Below are positions 15,807 through 16,428 of a DNA stretch of 16,428 bases, piece by piece (positions within the stretch are counted from its first letter, which is position 1; each line of letters begins with the position of its first letter). Position numbers and translations under genes: made by a program. Where the stretch lies: assembly GCA_036404255.1 (NCBI GenBank), contig DASWOP010000078.1, positions 1 through 16,428 of the forward strand. Direction: 5' to 3'. Under the pieces are notes generated by a model. The model saw only the letters and a program-made list of their open reading frames with translations, was not told where the DNA came from and made no database searches. The stretch comes from JARLFX01 sp036404255 (GTDB lineage: Bacteria > Acidobacteriota > Terriglobia > Terriglobales > Acidobacteriaceae).

Positions 15807-16428
15807 TTACTTCTGTGCCGCCGCCATCTTGTCCGTCATCTCTTTCATCGCCTGCGCCGTGTCCTTCACCACATAGCCCGCCGGTGGCTGAAACCGCTCT
15901 ATCGGCGGATTTTCACGGGAAAAATTCTCCAGCACAATCGTCGTCTCGCCGTTACGCGGATCGTCGAAGACCTCTTTCATCACCAGCTTCAGATCCGGTG
16001 CGGTCCATACCTCGCGCGTACGCGTAATGGGCTGGTCGTTGCCTACCTTGCCCGCCGGAATCACGTTTGTAATCCGCTCACCGGTCACCATCACGCCGTC
16101 GATCGACTGTTGCCCAAGCTGCTCCACGTGCCCCTTGCTCTTCTCTGTGGTCTCCGGAGCCTTCGCTTTCAAAGCACTCTGCATGTCCGGCAGCTTCACC
16201 AGCGTTGCCACCTTCGGCCCCTTGCCGCCCTCCGCCCACATGGTCAGCGTCCCGGCCACCGGGTCTTTGATATACACCATCTTCATCCCCGGCTCGTCAT
16301 CCTTCGCCTTCACCAGCACCTGCTCCACGCGAATGCGCCCCTCCGCATCGCGCACCAGGGCGTGATGTTTGTGGTGGGAGAGCGTTGTGCCGTCCGGCAG
16401 CTTCTGCACCGTGCGCGACACCCGCGTC
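15807..16428 (-). CDS. Secreted-family paralogue, 5' end outside the window
   Basis: The last 207 codons of a gene that continues past the right edge; the frame is open to the final base, so its start and any signal peptide are not visible. It parallels the neighbouring protein: LPDGTTLS, ALVRDAEGRIRVEQ, IKDPVAGTLTMW, then IDGVMVTGERITNVIPAGKVGND, REVWTAPDLKLVMKEV, DDPRNGETTIVLENFSRENPP and RFQPPAGYVVKD, ending in a polar AQAMKEMTDKMAAAQK tail. The conserved block order, especially GERIT..PAG..ND and W(T)xP(D/E)LK, supports descent from a common ancestor. I recognise this block from hypothetical proteins of Acidobacteriota but know no assigned function. The tandem arrangement points to local duplication. 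Confidence 0.78.
   Translation of the reverse strand, partial: TRVSRTVQKLPDGTTLSHHKHHALVRDAEGRIRVEQVLVKAKDDEPGMKMVYIKDPVAGTLTMWAEGGKGPKVATLVKLPDMQSALKAKAPETTEKSKGHVEQLGQQSIDGVMVTGERITNVIPAGKVGNDQPITRTREVWTAPDLKLVMKEVFDDPRNGETTIVLENFSRENPPIERFQPPAGYVVKDTAQAMKEMTDKMAAAQK

Overview
The window looks like chromosome of an Acidobacteriota member, most likely class Terriglobia (Terriglobus/Granulicella/Edaphobacter-like). This rests on recognition of protein families, not on a search. The clues are the moderately high G+C, the two secreted proteins of a TGERIT..PAG..ND type that I associate with this phylum, and the style of the intergenic palindromic repeats. No rRNA, tRNA, CRISPR array, phage or transposase gene was seen.

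Layout. 1-350 is a gene-free cluster of imperfect direct and inverted repeats. 351-3291 (minus) is a tight three-gene unit: a CDGSH iron-sulfur protein, a secreted CocE/NonD alpha/beta hydrolase and a NUDIX hydrolase, with 4-bp and 0-bp junctions. 3292-3488 holds a small decayed plus-strand ORF resembling the C-terminal end of an HD-GYP protein. 3489-5610 (minus) is an NtrC-type sigma-54 response regulator whose 3' end overlaps a degenerate receiver-like protein. A 0.5-kb AT-richer gap with repeated CCAAAATGG-like motifs separates this from the plus-strand genes: RNase PH (rph) and a LacD-type class I aldolase. The aldolase is preceded by a perfect TGTGA-N6-TCACA palindrome beside a -10 box. 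A bidirectional terminator at about 8017-8052 closes the convergent junction.

From 8068 to the right edge all genes are on the minus strand. In transcription order they are a secreted protein cut by the window edge, a secreted paralogue, leuS, a six-helix membrane protein, a 56-aa membrane protein, guaA and a membrane diguanylate cyclase. guaA and the cyclase are 12 bp apart, placing a step of GTP synthesis beside a GTP-consuming c-di-GMP enzyme.

Most of the content is ordinary core genome. Points that deserve a second look are a sharp G+C break inside leuS (about 45% in the last ~540 bp against 60-75% just upstream in the gene), an 8-bp x 5 tandem repeat in the same gene, the CRP-like site before the aldolase, the pseudo-receiver overlapping the NtrC gene, the repeat cluster at the left end, and a shared -10-like box just before the starts of rph, leuS and guaA that suggests leaderless mRNAs. 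I did not find a convincing new multi-gene system.
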